Source: Pleurodeles waltl (Eukaryota; Chordata; Amphibia; Caudata; Salamandridae). Taken from it: a stretch of 64,000 nt of DNA. The notes below the pieces were generated by a model, which saw only the letters and a list, made by a program, of their open reading frames with translations, searched no databases and was not told the DNA's origin. The first letter of the stretch is position 1, and each line of letters opens with the position of its first letter. The translations under genes were made by a program, and so were the position numbers. The stretch lies in contig NC_090440.1 of assembly GCF_031143425.1 (NCBI RefSeq), positions 1,269,993,123-1,270,057,122 of the forward strand, given 5' to 3'. Positions 36,487 through 46,646 of this stretch are shown one piece after another.

Positions 36487-37592
36487 ATGTCTGTAGTAGT
36501 GGCCACTCCCAAAGTTGTGCGGAAAACTTATGACAATTTAAACTTGAAAAGTTTTTGGGGTCTCTGTATAGAAAGGAGTTTAGGGATTGGTAAGAACCTT
36601 ACCAAAGATCTCCTTATTAGCCTTCTACTTGAAAGTGACCAGAACCAGACTGGTCAAACCCAGGATAAGGAGGTAGAGGAGGGGGGTACCCAGATAGTTC
36701 AAGGGCAGGTCCCTGAGGACTCTGGGGAGGGTACTTGCAAAGACCTTTCAGTTAACAGGCCACCTAGTGAAGCTGGTAGTGGGAGGGGGTCACACACTAG
36801 TATGACTAGTAGTCACTCCAAAAGGCCAGGTAACTAGAGTTCAGGTAGTGAGACAAAGGTCCATGTGTGCCCATTCCCACATTACCCCTGTGTCAGAGAA
36901 TTCCCAAGCCTCCCACCTTGAGGATAACACCCAGGCAGGGAACTCAGAAAGCTGAGGTTGGAAGAGGCCAGCCTGAAGCTGAGACAAGATCAGTTGGCCT
37001 TAGACGGGGAGCCTCTGGATGTAGAGAGGGAAAGACAGAAGTTGGGGTTAGTTCCCCATGGTGGCAGCAGCAGTATTTTTGATAGTCATCCTGTTAGAAA
37101 ACAGATTCAAGAAACCTTCATAAGATTGCCCCGCAAGTGTTTGTTTGCACTTGAGAGGGCCTGTATGGTACAGTTGGTCCCTCAAAGGCAGTGGGCTGCT
37201 ATCTTGTGGCTACCTTTCACTGGCAAAGGTAGGGACATACTCCTTACTGTCAGGGAGAGCGATGCTAACAACCAAAACGTTTTGAATGATGCACTCTTAG
37301 ATGGATTTGGCTGAACCACTGAACAATACAGAATAAAATTCAGAGATACCAGAAAAGAGTCTTCTCAAGACTGGACAGACCTTGTAGACTGTTCAGTGAA
37401 GGCCTTGGAGGGATGGTTACATGGCAGTAAGGTGATCAACTATGAAAGCCTGTATAATCTTATTTTGAGAAAGCAGATTTTGAATTATTGTGTCAGTACT
37501 TGGTAGACTCAGATCAGACCTCTCCCCAAGAATTGGGAAAGAAGGCAGACAAATGGGTCAGAACAATCGTGAGCAGAAAAGCTCATACAGAG
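36487..37592 (+). pseudogene. gag: Partial gag of a Gmr1-like element
   Basis: Starts at the ATG at 36,487 and follows the Gag of the intact element: VRKTYDNLNLKSFWGLCIERSL, the ELEKERQKL-type helical stretch (out of frame here), then RLPRKCLFALERACMVQLVPQRQWAAILWL and a SCAN-like end (YLVDSDQTSPQELGKKADKWVRT). Stops and frameshifts near 36,835, 37,315 and 37,480 make it non-functional. The frame is lost at the inversion point near 37,592. Confidence 0.85.
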
Positions 37593-37790
37593 GATTCCTC
37601 TTCCTCAAAACGGGAATCTTCTGGAGAGGGAGGGATAGAGGGCAAGGATTTACCCTTTCTACCCCTTGATTTTGGGAGCACTTGGTCCATTCTTCTAGGA
37701 TCCAAGTTTCCCTGTCCTCCTTGCTTCTGGGCCTGAGCCCTTGTGAGAGCAAAGATATGCCCTGGAATGCCCAGCATTGCTGCATGAGAA
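37593..37790 (-). pseudogene. Inverted pol scrap (protease-integrase linker)
   Basis: Minus-strand frame containing MLGIPGHIFALTRAQAQKQ and SLPSIPPSPEDS, aligning with residues of about 647-705 of the intact Gag-Pol. It is joined tail-on to plus-sense gag, so the two parts of one element family now face each other. Confidence 0.85.
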
Positions 37791-37796
37791 GCACAC

Positions 37797-38457
37797 TTCT
37801 AAACACATGCACACACACCAACTTCCACTTACCCCAGTGTGTCCACCTCTTCCACATCCCTGTCAGTCGCCAGTACATGAACACCCACAGGCACTGCACC
37901 CTCATTCAATGTTGCCGACCCTGTTCCTGCAGTCACCACAATAGCACACATCCATTCATGCACCCCAGACACCACACCTGCACTCACCACAACAACTTTA
38001 GTTAACACATGCAGCACACTCACCAGACTTGCAGACACCCAGACAACATCCATTTACAATGGCAGCCTGTCTTGTCCCACTGTGTCCATACCCCCTCCTC
38101 CAAAGACATTCAAACACACCAAAACACCCATCCATCACACATCCACCACACCTCAGCATACTGTCCAGTCACCTGCAGCCATGTCACACACACCTACATC
38201 TGTCACAACCACTCTCTCTACCTCCACTCCCACACCTTCCTCCAGGTCCACCCCAATTGCACCTATGAAACTTTTCCTCTCCCATGTTGACCTATTCCAA
38301 CCCACTGGCCCACCCTGTCTCGTCCCTAAACGTGCTCACCTCCTTGCCCTTTCCACTCTCCCTATGCCACAACCCGCCCCTGTCCGCCCTTCCCATTCCT
38401 TTGCCCCTTCCCCAGAGAGTTAGAAGCCCTGTGCTGCACCAGGTCCTTCTGCCACCC
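37797..38457 (+). pseudogene. H2 gene B: tail exon, first part
   Basis: Matches the reverse complement of about 53,460-54,060 in H3: Ser/Thr/Pro/His-rich coding-like sequence with phrases such as CCACCTCTTCC, CACCACAATAGCACAC and ACTGTCCAGTCACCTGCA. Cut at 38,457 by the Gmr1-like insertion; it continues at 49,645. The target CACCC is at 38,453-38,457. Confidence 0.75.
38453..38457. repeat. 5 bp target site duplication, left
   Basis: CACCC directly precedes TGTAGG, the end of the element, and is repeated directly after the other end at 49,640-49,644. A 5 bp duplication is normal for Ty3/gypsy integration. Confidence 0.85.
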
Positions 38458-41347
38458 TGTAGGAGGCTGGACTGGCTTTTAGTGAGTACCAAGGGGTACT
38501 TGCACCTTGCACCAGGCCCAGTTATCCCTTATTAGTGTATAGGGTGTCTAGCAGCTTAGGCTGATAGATAATGGTAGCTTAGCAGAGCAGCTTAGGCTGA
38601 ACTAGGAGACGTGTGAAGCTACTACAGTACCACTCAGTGTCATATGCACAATATCAAAAGAAAACACAATACACAGTTATACTAAAAATAAAGGTACTTT
38701 ATTTTTATGACAATATGCCAAAGTATCTTAGAGTGTACCCTCAGTGAGAGGATAGGAAATATACACGAGATATATATACACAATAGCAAAAATATGCAGT
38801 ATAGTCTTAGAAAACAGTGCAAACAATGTATAGTTACAATAGGATGTAATGGGGAAACATAGGGATAGGGGCAACACAAACCATATACTCCAAAAGTGGA
38901 ATGCGAACCACGAATGGACCCCAAACCTATGTGACCTTGTAGAGGGTCGCTGGGACTATTAGAAAATAGTGAGAGTTAGAAAAATAACCCTCCCCAAGAC
39001 CCTGAAAAGTGAGTGCAAGGTGCACTAAAGTTCCCCTAAGGACAAAAGAGTCGTGTTAGAGGAATAATGCAGGAAAGACACAAACCAGCAATGCAACAAC
39101 TGTGGATTTTCACTCTAGGGTACCTGTGGAACAAGGGGACCAAGTCCAAAAGTCACAAGCAAGTCGGAGATGGGCAGATGCCCAGGAAATGCCAGCTGCG
39201 GGTGCAAAGAAGCTTCGACTTCCGGAAGGACGCCAACAAGCCTTGCTACACGCAAATCGTGCGTTTGGTGTTTTTGGACGCTGCTGGGGCCCAGGAGGGA
39301 CCAGGAGGTCGCAAATTGGACCTGAAGAGAGAGGGGACGTCGAGCAAGACAAAGAGCCCTCACTGAAGCAGGTAGCCCCCGGAGAAGTGCCAGAAACAGG
39401 CACTACAAGGATGCGTGAAACGGTGCTCGCCGAAGTTGCACAAAGGGGTCCCACGTCGCCGGAGACCAACTTAGAAAGTCGTGCAATGCAGGTTAGAGTG
39501 CCGTGGACCCAGGCTTGGCTGTGCACAAAGGATTTCCATTGGAAGTGCACAGGGGCCGGAGCAGCTGCAAAGTCGCGGTTCCCAGCAATGCAGCCCAGCG
39601 AGGTGAGGCAAGGACTTACCTCCACCAAACTTGGGCTGAAGAGTCACTGGACTGTGGGGGTCACTTGGACAGAGTCGCTGGATTCGAGGGACCTCGCTCG
39701 CCGTGCTGAGAGGAGACCCAAGGGACCGGTAATGCAGCTTTTTGGTGCCTGCGGTTGCAGGGGGAAGATTCCGTCGACCCACGGGAGATTTCTTCAGAGC
39801 TTCTGGTGCAGAGAGGAGGCAGGCTACCCCCACAGCATGCACAAGCAGGAAAACAGTCGAGAAGGCGGCAGGATCAGCGTTACAGAGTTGCAGTAGTCGT
39901 CTTTGCTACTATGTTGCAGGTTTGCAGGCTTCCAGCGCGGTCAGCGGTCGTTTCCTTATCAGAAGGTGAAGAGAGAGATGCAGAGGAACTCGGCTGAGCT
40001 CATGCATTCGTTATCTAAAGTTTCCCCAGAGACAGAGACCCTAAATAGCCAGAAAAGAGGGTTTGGCTACCTAGGAGAGAGGATAGGCTAGCAACACCTG
40101 AAGGAGCCTATCACAAGGAGTCTCTGACGTCACCTGGTGGCACTGGCCACTCAGAGCAGTCCAGTGTGCCAGCAGCACCTCTGTTTCCAAGATGGCAGAG
40201 GTCTGGAGCACACTGGAGGAGCTCTGGACACCTCCCAGGGGAGGTGCAGGTCAGGGGAGTGGTCACTCCCCTTTCCTTTGTCCAGTTTCGCGCCAGAGCA
40301 GGGGCTAAGGGGTCCCTGAACCGGTGTAGACTGGCTTATGCAGAATTGGGCACATCTGTGCCCAACAAAGCATTTCCAGAGGCTGGGGGAGGCTACTCCT
40401 CCCCTGCCTTCACACCATTTTCCAAAGGGAGAGGGTGTCACACCCTCTCTCAGAGGAAGTTCTTTGTTCTGCCATCCTGGGCCAGGCCTGGCTGGACCCC
40501 AGGAGGGCAGCTGCCTGTCTGAGGGGTTGGCAGCAGCAGCAGCTGCAGTGAAACCCCAGGAAGGGCAGTTTGGCAGTACCAGGGTCTGTGCTACAGACCA
40601 CTGGGATCATGGGATTGTGCCAACTATGCCAGGATGGTATAGAGGGGGCAATTCCATGATCATAGACATGTTACATGGCCATATTCGGAGTTACCATGGT
40701 GAAGCTACATATAGGTAGTGACCTATATGTAGTGCACGCGTGTAATGGTGTCCCTGCACTCACAAAGTTCAGGGAATTGGCTCTGAACAATGTGGGGGCA
40801 CCTTGGCTAGTGCCAGGGTGCCCTCACACTAAGTAACTTTGCACCTAACCTTTACCAGGTAAAGGTTAGACATATAGGTGACTTATAAGTTACTTAAGTG
40901 CAGTGTAAAATGGCTGTGAAATAACGTGGACGTTATTTCACTCAGGCTGTAGTGGCAGGCCTGTGTAAGAATTGTCAGAGCTCCCTATGGGTGGCAAAAG
41001 AAATGCTGCAGCCCATAGGGATCTCCTGGAACCCCAATACCCTGGGTACCTCAGTACCATATACTAGGGAATTATAAGGGTGTTCCAGTAAGCCAATGTA
41101 AATTGGTAAAAATGGTCACTAGCCTGTCAGTGACAATTTGGAAAGAAATGAGAGAGCATAACCACTGAGGTTCTGATTAGCAGAGCCTCAGTGAGACAGT
41201 TAGTCACTACACAGGTAACACATTCAGGCACACTTATGAGCACTGGGGCCCTGGGTTACCAGGGTCCCAGTGACACATACAACTAAAACAACATATATAC
41301 AGTGAAAAATGGGGGTAACATGCCAGGCAAGATGGTACTTTCCTACA
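38458..41347 (-). repeat. 3' LTR of the Gmr1-like element
   Basis: 2,890 bp, bounded by TGTAGG and CCTACA. In element sense it contains an AATAAAG polyadenylation-type signal (complement at about 38,693-38,704). The plus-strand frames in it (for example 39,102-39,896) are antisense to the element. Relative to the 5' LTR it lacks about 103 bp after GCTTCGACT (39,219). Confidence 0.95.
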
Positions 41348-41364
41348 CAACCCCCCCCCCCAAA
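41348..41364 (-). promoter_or_regulatory. Polypurine tract
   Basis: In element sense an A/T-poor run with 11 consecutive G lies three bases upstream of the 3' LTR (C run at 41,351-41,361 on the + strand). This is the expected position of the plus-strand primer. Confidence 0.75.
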
Positions 41365-41379
41365 TGAAGGACAATAAGA

Positions 41380-44300
41380 CTAGCCATGACCTGATGAGTC
41401 TTCATTGTCTAAGTGGAAATATCTGGAGAGTCCATCTGCATTGGAGTGGCTACTCCCAGGTCTATGTTCCACTGTATAGTCCATTCCCTGTAGGGATATG
41501 GACCACCTCAACAATTTAGGATTTTCACCTTTCATTTGTTTTAGCCAAAGTAGAGGTTTGTGGTCTGTCTGAACAATGAAGTGAGTGCCAAACAGGTATG
41601 GCATCAACTTCTTCAGAGCCCAGACCACAGCAAAGGCCTCCCTCTCAATGGCAGACCAACGCTTTTCTCTAGGGGTCAACCTCCTACTAATAAAAGCAAC
41701 AGGTTGATCCTGGCCCTCAGAATTAAGTTGTGATAGGACTGCCCCTACTCCTAATTCAGATGCATCAGTTTGGACATAGAATTTTTTAGAGTAACAAGGG
41801 CTTTTCAGGACAGGTGCAGAGCACATGGCCTGCTTCAGCTCCTCAAAAGCTTTCTGACAGCTTGCTGTCCATAATACCTTTTTAGGCATTTTCTTGGATG
41901 TGAGGTCATTAAGAGGGGCTGCAATGGAGCTATAGTTCTTAATGAACCTCCTGTAATACCCAGTGAGGCCTAGGAAGGCTCTCACCTGAGTCTGAGTGGT
42001 AGGGGGAACCCAATCAATGATAGTTTGGATTTTCCCCTGAAGTGGTGCAATCTGTTCCCCACCAACAAGGTGTCCCAGATAAACCACCTTACCCTGCCCT
42101 ATCTGGCACTTTGAAGCCTTGATAGTGAGGCCTGCCTTTTGCAGGGCCTCCAAAACTTTCCATAGGTGGACCAGGTGATCATCCCAGCTGGAGCTAAAGA
42201 CAGCTATATCGTCCAAATATGCTGCACTGAAAGCTTCCAGCCCTTGCAGGACTGTGTTCACCAACCTCTGAAAAGTGGCAGGTGCATTTTTCAAACCAAA
42301 AGGCATTACAGTAAACTGGTAATGTCCTCCAATGGTAGAAAATGCAGTCTTAGATTTAGCATCTTCTGATAATTTGATCTGCCAATACCCTGCAGTCAAA
42401 TCAAAAGTGCTTAGATACTTGGCAGATGCCAGTGTATCTATAAGCTCATCTGCCCTGGGTATAGGGTGAGCATCAGTTTTGGTTACCAAGTTGAGACCTC
42501 TATAGTCTACACAAAACCTCATTTCCTTCTTTCCATCTTTAGAATTGGGTTTTGGTACCAGTACCACAGGGGAAGCCCATGGACTGTCAGAGTGCTCAAC
42601 CACTCCTAGTTCCAACATTTTCTGAACTTCTTGCTTTATGCAGTCCCTGACATGGTCAGGCTGCCTATAGATCTTACTTTTGACAGGTAAACTGTCTCCA
42701 GTATCTATAGTGTGCTCACACCAAGAAGTGGTGCCTGGCACAGTAGAGAAGAGTTCTGAAAATTGTCCTAGGAGATTTATGCAATGGTCTTTCTGCTCAG
42801 CAGTAAGACAATCAGCCAAAACTACACCTTCCACAAGAGCATCTTGTTCTGTGGAAGAGAAGAGATCAGGTAGAGGATCACTGTCTTCTTCCTGTCCCTC
42901 ATCAGTTGCCATGAGCAGGGTGAGATCAGCCCTGTCATAGTAGGGTTTCAGGCGGTTGACATGGAGCACCCTAAGGGGACTCCTGGCAGTGCCTAAGTCA
43001 ACCAAGTAGGTGACTTCACCCTTCTTTTCAACAATTGTGTGGGGTCCACTCCATTTATCTTGGAGTGCTCTTGGGGCCACAGGCTCCAAGACCCACACTT
43101 TCTGCCCTGGTTGGTACTGAACCAAAACAGCCTTCTGATCATGCCATTGCTTCTGGAGCTCTTGGCTGGCCTGAAGGTTTTTACTGGCCTTTTTCATGTA
43201 CTCAGCCATCCTTGATCTGAGGCCAAGTACATAATCCACAATATCCTGCTTAGGAGCTTTTAAAGGTTGTTCCCAACCCTCCTTTACAAGTGTGAGTGGA
43301 CCCCTAACAGGGTGTCCAAAAAGAAGTTCAAAGGGGCTGAAGCCCACTCCTTTCTGGGGTACCTCCCTGTAGGCAAAAAGGAGGCATGGTAGAAGGATAT
43401 CCCATCTCCTGCGGAGTTTTTCAGGGAGTCCCATAATCATGCCTTTGAGAGTTTTATTAAATCTCTCCACCAGTCCATTTGTTTGTGGATGATAGGGTGT
43501 TGTGAACTTGTACGTTACACCACACTCCTTCCACATGGCCTTTAAGTATGCAGACATGAAATTGCTTCCTCTGTCTGATACTACTTCCTTTGGGAAGCCC
43601 ACCCTGGAAAATATTCCCAGGAGGGCCTTTGCCACTGCAGGAGCTGTAGTGGTCCTTAAAGGAATTGCTTCAGGGTATCTTGTGGCATGGTCCACTACCA
43701 CCAAGATAAACCTATTGCCTGAAGCAGTAGGAGGGTCAAGGGGGCCAACTATGTCAACCCCTACCCTTTCAAAGGGAACCCCAACCACAGGCAGTGGGAT
43801 AAGGGGTGCCTTTGGGGTGCCACCTGCCTTGCCACTGGCTTGACAGGTTTCACAGGACTTACAAAATTCCTTTGTGTCCTCAGACATCCTAGGCCAATGA
43901 AACAGGGGAACAAGTCTGTCCCAAGTTTTCATTTGTCCTAGATGCCCAGCTAAGGGAATGTCATGTGCCAGTGTTAGGAGGAACTTTCTGTACTCCTGAG
44001 GAATCACTAATCTCCTGGCAGCTCCAGGTTTAGGATCCCTATGCTCAGTGTACAAGAGGTTGTCCTCCCAGTAAACTCTGTGAGAGTCACTGACATCCCC
44101 ATTAGCCTGTTTGACAGCTTGCTGTCTGAGACCCTCTAATGTGGGACAGGTTTGCTGTGCCACACTCAGCTCCTCTCTGGCAGGCCCCCCCTCACCCAAA
44201 AGCTCAGCAGTGTCTGCTTCCAGCTCCTCTGGTGTAGGTTCTGCACAGGGAGGGAATTCTTCTTCCTCAGAAGTTGAATCCACTGTAGAGGGAGGGATAG

Positions 44301-46377
44301 TAGGAAGTGGTTTGCTTCTACTAGCCCTAGCTTTAGGGAGCACTTGGTCCATTGTTCCAGGATCCAAGCTTCCCTGTCCTTTTTGCTTTTTGGCCTGAGC
44401 CCTTGTCAAAGCAAAAATATGCCCTGGGATGCCCAGCATTGCTGCATGGGCCTCCAACTCCACATCTGACCAAGCTGATGTCTCCAAATCATTCCCTAAT
44501 AGACAGTCTACAGGTAAATCTGAAGCTACCACAACTTTCTTTGGACCAGTTACCCCCCCCCAGTTGAGATTTACAACAGCCATGGGGTGGCTTTGTGTTA
44601 TGTTGTGAGCATCGGTTACTTGGTACTGGTGTCCAAGTATGTGTTGTTCAGGGTGCACCAGTTTCTCAATCACCATTGTGACACTGGCACCTGTGTCCCT
44701 GTAGGCCTGGACCTCAACACCATTTATTAGGGTTAGTTGCTTGTACTTCTCCAAGTTATGGGGGCAAGCAACCAAAGTGGCTAAATCAATAGCCCCTTCA
44801 GAGACTAAAGTAGCCTCTGTGGTCTCCCTAATCAGACCAACCCCAACTAAATTACCAAAAGTGAGCCCAGCTACTCCCTTGGATTGGCTATTAGTAGGTT
44901 TGCTCCCACCACCACTGCTATTAGTAGGGACACTAGGTGTAGCAGTAGGGGTTGTAGTGGTAGGAGCTGTGGTGCCTTTCTTTGGACAACTGGGATCTGT
45001 TGTCCAATGGCCTTTTATTTTACATAAATAGCACCATGGTTTCTTTTCCTTGTTCTGATTAAAGGAGGATTTGGACCCACCACCCCCACCAGAGTGTTTT
45101 TGTGGGCCTGATGAAGACTCATTTTTAGATTTGTCCCCACCCTTGTCAGAAGACTTACCATCCTTCTTTTTGTTGCCATCTTTGTCACCCCCTGTATGAA
45201 CTTTTCTGTTCAGTCTTGTTCTGACCCATTTGTCTGCCTTCTTTCCCAATTCTTGGGGAGAGGTCAGATCAGAGTCCACCAAGTACTGGTGCAACAAATC
45301 AGACACACAATTATTAAGAATATGCTCTCTCAGGATCAAGTTATACAGGCTGTCATAATCAGTAACTTTACTGCCATGTAACCACCCCTCCAAGGCCTTC
45401 ACTGCCTGGTCAATGAAATCAACCCAGTCTTGTGAAGACTCCTTTTTGGTCTCTCTGAACTTTATCCTGTACTGTTCAGTGGTTAAGCCATAACCATCCA
45501 GGAGTGCATTCTTAAGAACTTGGAAATTATTAGCATCATTTTCTTTCACAGTAAGGAGCCTATCCCTACCTTTTCCACTAAATGATAGCCATAGGATAGC
45601 AGCCCACTGCCTTTGAGGGACATCCTGTACAACACAGGCCCTCTCAAGTGCAGCAAACCACTTGTTAATGTCATCCCCCTCCTTATAAGGGGGAACTATC
45701 TTGTGCAGATTCCTGGAATCATGCTCTTTTGCAGGATGACTATGGGGAATACTGCTGCTGCCACCATGGGTATCTAAACCCAACTTCTGTCTTTCCTTCT
45801 CTAATTCAAAAGACTGTCTATCCAAATCCAGCTGTTGCTTTTTAAGCTTCAGTCTGGTTTGTTCCACCCTCAACTTATTGAGTTCCCTCTCTAACATTCT
45901 GTCATCAGGGTTGGTGGGAGGGACATTTCTAGAAACAGAGCTATGATGGGAATGAACAGAAGGAGACCTGTCCCTCACAGAAGCCAACTTAACAGCTTGG
46001 TTTACAGAAACATTACTACCAGTATGGTGAGAATAAATGCTTTTGCTATGATGTGAGACAACACTATTTCTTTGGTGTGGCTCATCATCATTACCATCTA
46101 TGCTAGATTGTCTAGTAATGGGCAGGCTAGGAAGTTTCTTTCCTGAATCTTTTCCTGGGGGAGTCCCTGAATCAGATTGGGAACTATTAGGTACTTTTTC
46201 AACAGATGGGGCACCTATGGCCTTATCTTGTTCTCTAAGCATGTTAATTAACAGTTCCAAGGCAGGATTCTTCCCTACACTCAAACCTCTCTCTATACAG
46301 AGACTCCTTGCTCTTTTCCAGCTAAGGTTGTCATATGCAAGTTTGGACAGATCAACACTTTGGCCTGTGCCAGACAT
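41380..46377 (-). CDS. gag-pol: Gmr1-like Gag-Pol polyprotein, intact
   Basis: One uninterrupted frame of 1,665 codons, ATG at 46,377. Gag: helical segment at residues 155-200, capsid-like region 225-395 whose last 95 residues resemble a SCAN domain, then a zinc knuckle (C449, C452, H457, C464; the last gap is 6, not the usual 4). Protease: DTGAS at 561-565. Integrase: H805, H812, C842, C845, then D875, D935 and E971 with the standard 35-residue gap. Reverse transcriptase: FCVDYRGLN near 1,288, STFDLTAGYW near 1,323-1,332 and YLDD at 1,387-1,390. RNase H: D1538, E1578/E1580, D1605, D1648. Integrase lies before reverse transcriptase, unlike ordinary Ty3 elements but as known for Gmr1 elements. 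No Env. Every catalytic residue I looked for is present, so it could be active. Confidence 0.97.
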   Translation of the reverse strand: MSGTGQSVDLSKLAYDNLSWKRARSLCIERGLSVGKNPALELLINMLREQDKAIGAPSVEKVPNSSQSDSGTPPGKDSGKKLPSLPITRQSSIDGNDDEPHQRNSVVSHHSKSIYSHHTGSNVSVNQAVKLASVRDRSPSVHSHHSSVSRNVPPTNPDDRMLERELNKLRVEQTRLKLKKQQLDLDRQSFELEKERQKLGLDTHGGSSSIPHSHPAKEHDSRNLHKIVPPYKEGDDINKWFAALERACVVQDVPQRQWAAILWLSFSGKGRDRLLTVKENDANNFQVLKNALLDGYGLTTEQYRIKFRETKKESSQDWVDFIDQAVKALEGWLHGSKVTDYDSLYNLILREHILNNCVSDLLHQYLVDSDLTSPQELGKKADKWVRTRLNRKVHTGGDKDGNKKKDGKSSDKGGDKSKNESSSGPQKHSGGGGGSKSSFNQNKEKKPWCYLCKIKGHWTTDPSCPKKGTTAPTTTTPTATPSVPTNSSGGGSKPTNSQSKGVAGLTFGNLVGVGLIRETTEATLVSEGAIDLATLVACPHNLEKYKQLTLINGVEVQAYRDTGASVTMVIEKLVHPEQHILGHQYQVTDAHNITQSHPMAVVNLNWGGVTGPKKVVVASDLPVDCLLGNDLETSAWSDVELEAHAAMLGIPGHIFALTRAQAKKQKGQGSLDPGTMDQVLPKARASRSKPLPTIPPSTVDSTSEEEEFPPCAEPTPEELEADTAELLGEGGPAREELSVAQQTCPTLEGLRQQAVKQANGDVSDSHRVYWEDNLLYTEHRDPKPGAARRLVIPQEYRKFLLTLAHDIPLAGHLGQMKTWDRLVPLFHWPRMSEDTKEFCKSCETCQASGKAGGTPKAPLIPLPVVGVPFERVGVDIVGPLDPPTASGNRFILVVVDHATRYPEAIPLRTTTAPAVAKALLGIFSRVGFPKEVVSDRGSNFMSAYLKAMWKECGVTYKFTTPYHPQTNGLVERFNKTLKGMIMGLPEKLRRRWDILLPCLLFAYREVPQKGVGFSPFELLFGHPVRGPLTLVKEGWEQPLKAPKQDIVDYVLGLRSRMAEYMKKASKNLQASQELQKQWHDQKAVLVQYQPGQKVWVLEPVAPRALQDKWSGPHTIVEKKGEVTYLVDLGTARSPLRVLHVNRLKPYYDRADLTLLMATDEGQEEDSDPLPDLFSSTEQDALVEGVVLADCLTAEQKDHCINLLGQFSELFSTVPGTTSWCEHTIDTGDSLPVKSKIYRQPDHVRDCIKQEVQKMLELGVVEHSDSPWASPVVLVPKPNSKDGKKEMRFCVDYRGLNLVTKTDAHPIPRADELIDTLASAKYLSTFDLTAGYWQIKLSEDAKSKTAFSTIGGHYQFTVMPFGLKNAPATFQRLVNTVLQGLEAFSAAYLDDIAVFSSSWDDHLVHLWKVLEALQKAGLTIKASKCQIGQGKVVYLGHLVGGEQIAPLQGKIQTIIDWVPPTTQTQVRAFLGLTGYYRRFIKNYSSIAAPLNDLTSKKMPKKVLWTASCQKAFEELKQAMCSAPVLKSPCYSKKFYVQTDASELGVGAVLSQLNSEGQDQPVAFISRRLTPREKRWSAIEREAFAVVWALKKLMPYLFGTHFIVQTDHKPLLWLKQMKGENPKLLRWSISLQGMDYTVEHRPGSSHSNADGLSRYFHLDNEDSSGHG

Positions 46378-46646
46378 TTTTTAGAGAGAGTTAAAGTGAT
46401 AGAGAAAGAGACAAAAGTTTTCAGAACTTTTTGGAAAGACAGAAAAAAACTTTTTAAACTTTTAAGAACTTTTTGAAAGTTTAGGAGTACTTTTCAGCAC
46501 TTAGAAAAGAGTGAAAAGAGGAAATGCAAAACTTTTTGGCTATGTGTATATACACTGACCTTGTTTTGTATATTTTTCTCTTATGAAAATTACAATGACA
46601 AGAGTGGTAAGTAGTCTCAAGCACTTATCCCACCACTGCACAACAA
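46378..46646 (-). promoter_or_regulatory. Leader and primer-binding region
   Basis: Between the 5' LTR and gag. In element sense it begins TTGTTGTGCAGTGGTGGGAT right after CCTACA; the older copy at 36,253 reads TTGGTGGTGCAGCGGTGGG. A primer-binding site normally begins TGG next to the LTR, so the older copy keeps it and this one reads TTGTTG. I cannot name the tRNA. The rest is rich in AAAGTTTTT-type runs. Confidence 0.6.

Larger units (their letters stand above)
35700..37796 (+). mobile_element. Rearranged Gmr1-like fragment in H2
   Basis: Begins inside an LTR in the plus sense (CAGGGTCTTGGGG, then GTGGTTCGCATTCCACTTT, shared with the reverse complement of 38,458-41,347). The LTR ends CCTCCTACA at 36,252 and is followed by the leader (TTGGTGGTGCAGCGGTGGG) and gag in the plus sense to about 37,592. 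From there to about 37,790 the sequence flips to the minus sense of the pol region equivalent to 44,250-44,450. H2 sequence resumes at 37,797, with about 0.9 kb of H2 missing relative to H3. It has only one LTR. Confidence 0.8.

Noticed and set aside
37829..38535. Thr/His/Pro-rich repeats resembling a mucin-like gene
   Set aside because: Alignment with H3 shows this is the low-complexity tail exon of Harbinger gene B, not a host gene.
39102..39896. 264-codon plus-strand frame in the 3' LTR, with a shorter counterpart at 47,537-48,190 in the 5' LTR
   Set aside because: It is antisense to the element, and the LTRs are identical by descent, so agreement between them is no evidence of selection. 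Another frame of similar size overlaps on the opposite strand, and no domain is recognisable.
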